DNA of 6,507 bases from Verrucomicrobia bacterium UBA6775 (lineage in GTDB: Bacteria; Verrucomicrobiota; Verrucomicrobiia; Limisphaerales; UBA1096). Below the pieces are notes generated by a model. That model searched no databases. It saw only the letters and a program-made list of their open reading frames with translations, and was not told the DNA's origin. Below are positions 5,847 through 6,507 of the stretch, piece by piece. Where the stretch lies: NCBI GenBank assembly GCA_002453165.1, contig DKGH01000202.1:8769-15275 (forward strand), given 5' to 3'. Positions within the stretch are counted from its first letter, which is position 1. Every line of letters starts with the position of its first letter. Position numbers and translations under genes: made by a program.

Positions 5847-5852
5847 ATGCGT

Positions 5853-5881
5853 TTGACACCCGCCAATCTCTTACCTACGCT
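5853..5881 (+). promoter_or_regulatory. Candidate promoter for the 5911 gene and thioredoxin
   Basis: A perfect TTGACA (5853-5858) is followed after 17 bases by TACGCT (5876-5881), which keeps the key T, A and final T of a -10 box. It lies between the rnpB terminator and the next gene, giving a predicted leader of roughly 20-25 bases. Confidence 0.55.
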
Positions 5882-5910
5882 CCTTGGCCCATTTTAGGGA
5901 CAATTTAACG

Positions 5911-6396
5911 ATGTCAGAGGAAACGACACAAACACCCGCGCCCAGCGGCGATTCGCAGGAGTCGAAAAAACAAACGGTACGGATCAGCCTACCGCCCAAG
6001 CCGGCTGCAGCCCCGACCATCAAGATTGCCGTTCCACCGGCTGGAGCCGCCAAGACGGCTGACGACAGCGGCAAGGCTGCCTCCACCATCAAGATTCCGG
6101 TACCACCCAAGACTGCCAAACCCGGTGTGGGTGTCGCCAAGCCAGCCGCGGCCAAGGCTGCAGCACCGCCGGTCGAGAAGAAATCTCCCGAGGCGGAGAA
6201 ACCTGCCGAGGCCGCTGCTGAAGTCGCCGCCGCACCTGTCGAAGCCAAGGTCAAGACCGGCAAAAAGAAAAAGGCCAAGGTGCGCAAGGCTTCAACTTCG
6301 GATGGCACGTTGGAGCAGGCGTTTGCCGCGATCTCCGCCTTAGGAGCAATCGGCTTGGCGTTCTTTCTCGCAAAACTCGGCGGACTCTTAGGTTAA
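5911..6396 (+). CDS. Ala/Pro/Lys-rich protein with C-terminal membrane anchor
   Basis: This 161-residue protein has no enzymatic motif that I recognise. The N-terminal part is low-complexity and probably unstructured, with three copies of a short repeat: TVRISLPP (22-29), TIKIAVPP (36-43) and TIKIPVPP (59-66). An Ala/Pro/Glu/Lys stretch follows, then a basic cluster (TGKKKKAKVRKAS, about 116-128). The end, residues about 137-160 (AFAAISALGAIGLAFFLAKL), is a single hydrophobic segment, so the protein is probably tail-anchored with the repeats in the cytoplasm. From memory, similar proteins occur in Verrucomicrobiota; that recollection is unchecked. I chose ATG 5911 because AGGGA (5896-5900) stands ten bases upstream; a TTG at 5884 in the same frame would place the start before that site. 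The thioredoxin gene begins 12 bases downstream, suggesting an operon. Confidence 0.75.
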   Translation: MSEETTQTPAPSGDSQESKKQTVRISLPPKPAAAPTIKIAVPPAGAAKTADDSGKAASTIKIPVPPKTAKPGVGVAKPAAAKAAAPPVEKKSPEAEKPAEAAAEVAAAPVEAKVKTGKKKKAKVRKASTSDGTLEQAFAAISALGAIGLAFFLAKLGGLLG

Positions 6397-6408
6397 TCAT
6401 TCCAAAAA

Positions 6409-6507
6409 ATGGCATCTGAAAAAGTTGTTACTTTGACCGCCGAAAATTTCGACGCGGAAGTAATCCAGTCCACCACGCCCGTGCTTGTTGATTTTTGGGC
6501 TGAATGG
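6409..6507 (+). CDS. trxA: Thioredoxin, N-terminal part (cut by the window end)
   Basis: The first 33 residues are visible: a start MASEKVV, then LTAENFDAEV and PVLVDFWAEW, the beta strand that leads directly into the WCGPC active site of thioredoxins. The sequence stops one residue before that site. Thioredoxin is the general cytosolic disulfide reductant and could recycle the peroxiredoxin encoded upstream. The ATG at 6409 follows the preceding stop by 12 bases and has no clear Shine-Dalgarno sequence, so translation may depend on coupling to the upstream gene or be leader-independent. Because the active site is outside the window, a thioredoxin-domain protein of another type cannot be fully excluded, but the match to the classic TrxA N-terminus is strong. 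Confidence 0.9.
   Translation, partial: MASEKVVTLTAENFDAEVIQSTTPVLVDFWAEW

Noticed and set aside
5231..5866. Long minus-strand reading frame across rnpB (211 codons) and several plus-strand frames in the same region
   Set aside because: They cover the RNase P RNA, whose conserved blocks and P1/P4 pairings are clear. GC-rich structured RNA genes often give such chance frames.
5884..5910. Upstream TTG start for the Ala/Pro/Lys-rich protein
   Set aside because: The AGGGA ribosome site lies between this TTG and the ATG at 5911, and the candidate promoter would place the transcript start at or after the TTG.

Overview
The window is GC-rich chromosomal DNA, probably from a bacterium of the Planctomycetes-Verrucomicrobia-Chlamydiae group, most likely Verrucomicrobiota. 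This placement is an inference. It rests on the Pro/Ala/Lys-rich protein with TIKI.VPP-type repeats just before a thioredoxin gene, on weak Shine-Dalgarno sequences with several non-ATG starts, and on a type A RNase P RNA whose L15 loop lacks GGU, a trait known from Chlamydiae and Cyanobacteria.

Layout: (1) positions 95-2140, plus strand, a large signalling protein with a TPR-like helical half, a Rossmann/SLOG-like middle domain and a C-terminal class III nucleotidyl cyclase. (2) 2118-3248, minus strand, a glycerate kinase whose 3' end overlaps the cyclase gene tail to tail. (3) 3313-3645, plus strand, a small monothiol glutaredoxin-like protein, followed by a terminator hairpin inside the last codons of the opposing gene. 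(4) 3676-4719, minus strand, a DUF368 membrane protein, a family linked to undecaprenyl-phosphate recycling. (5) 4813-5292, minus strand, an AhpE-like peroxiredoxin with its own terminator. (6) About 5417-5810, plus strand, the RNase P RNA gene rnpB, with a candidate promoter and a terminator-like hairpin. (7) 5911-6396, plus strand, an Ala/Pro/Lys-rich protein with a C-terminal membrane anchor. (8) 6409 to the window end, plus strand, the N-terminus of thioredoxin, probably co-transcribed with (7).

Three of the proteins (glutaredoxin, peroxiredoxin, thioredoxin) belong to thiol redox and peroxide defence, although they lie in separate transcription units. The rest is core metabolism, envelope lipid recycling and RNA processing.

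The most striking signal is not a gene. The palindrome TTGGCCAA occurs nine times, usually as CTTGGCCAAG and often as GCTTGGCCAAGC, where chance would give roughly 0.1 copies. It lies inside genes in all three reading frames and in intergenic DNA, so selection or spread appears to act on the DNA word rather than on the proteins. It resembles the highly iterated palindromes (HIP1) of cyanobacteria, but with a different sequence.
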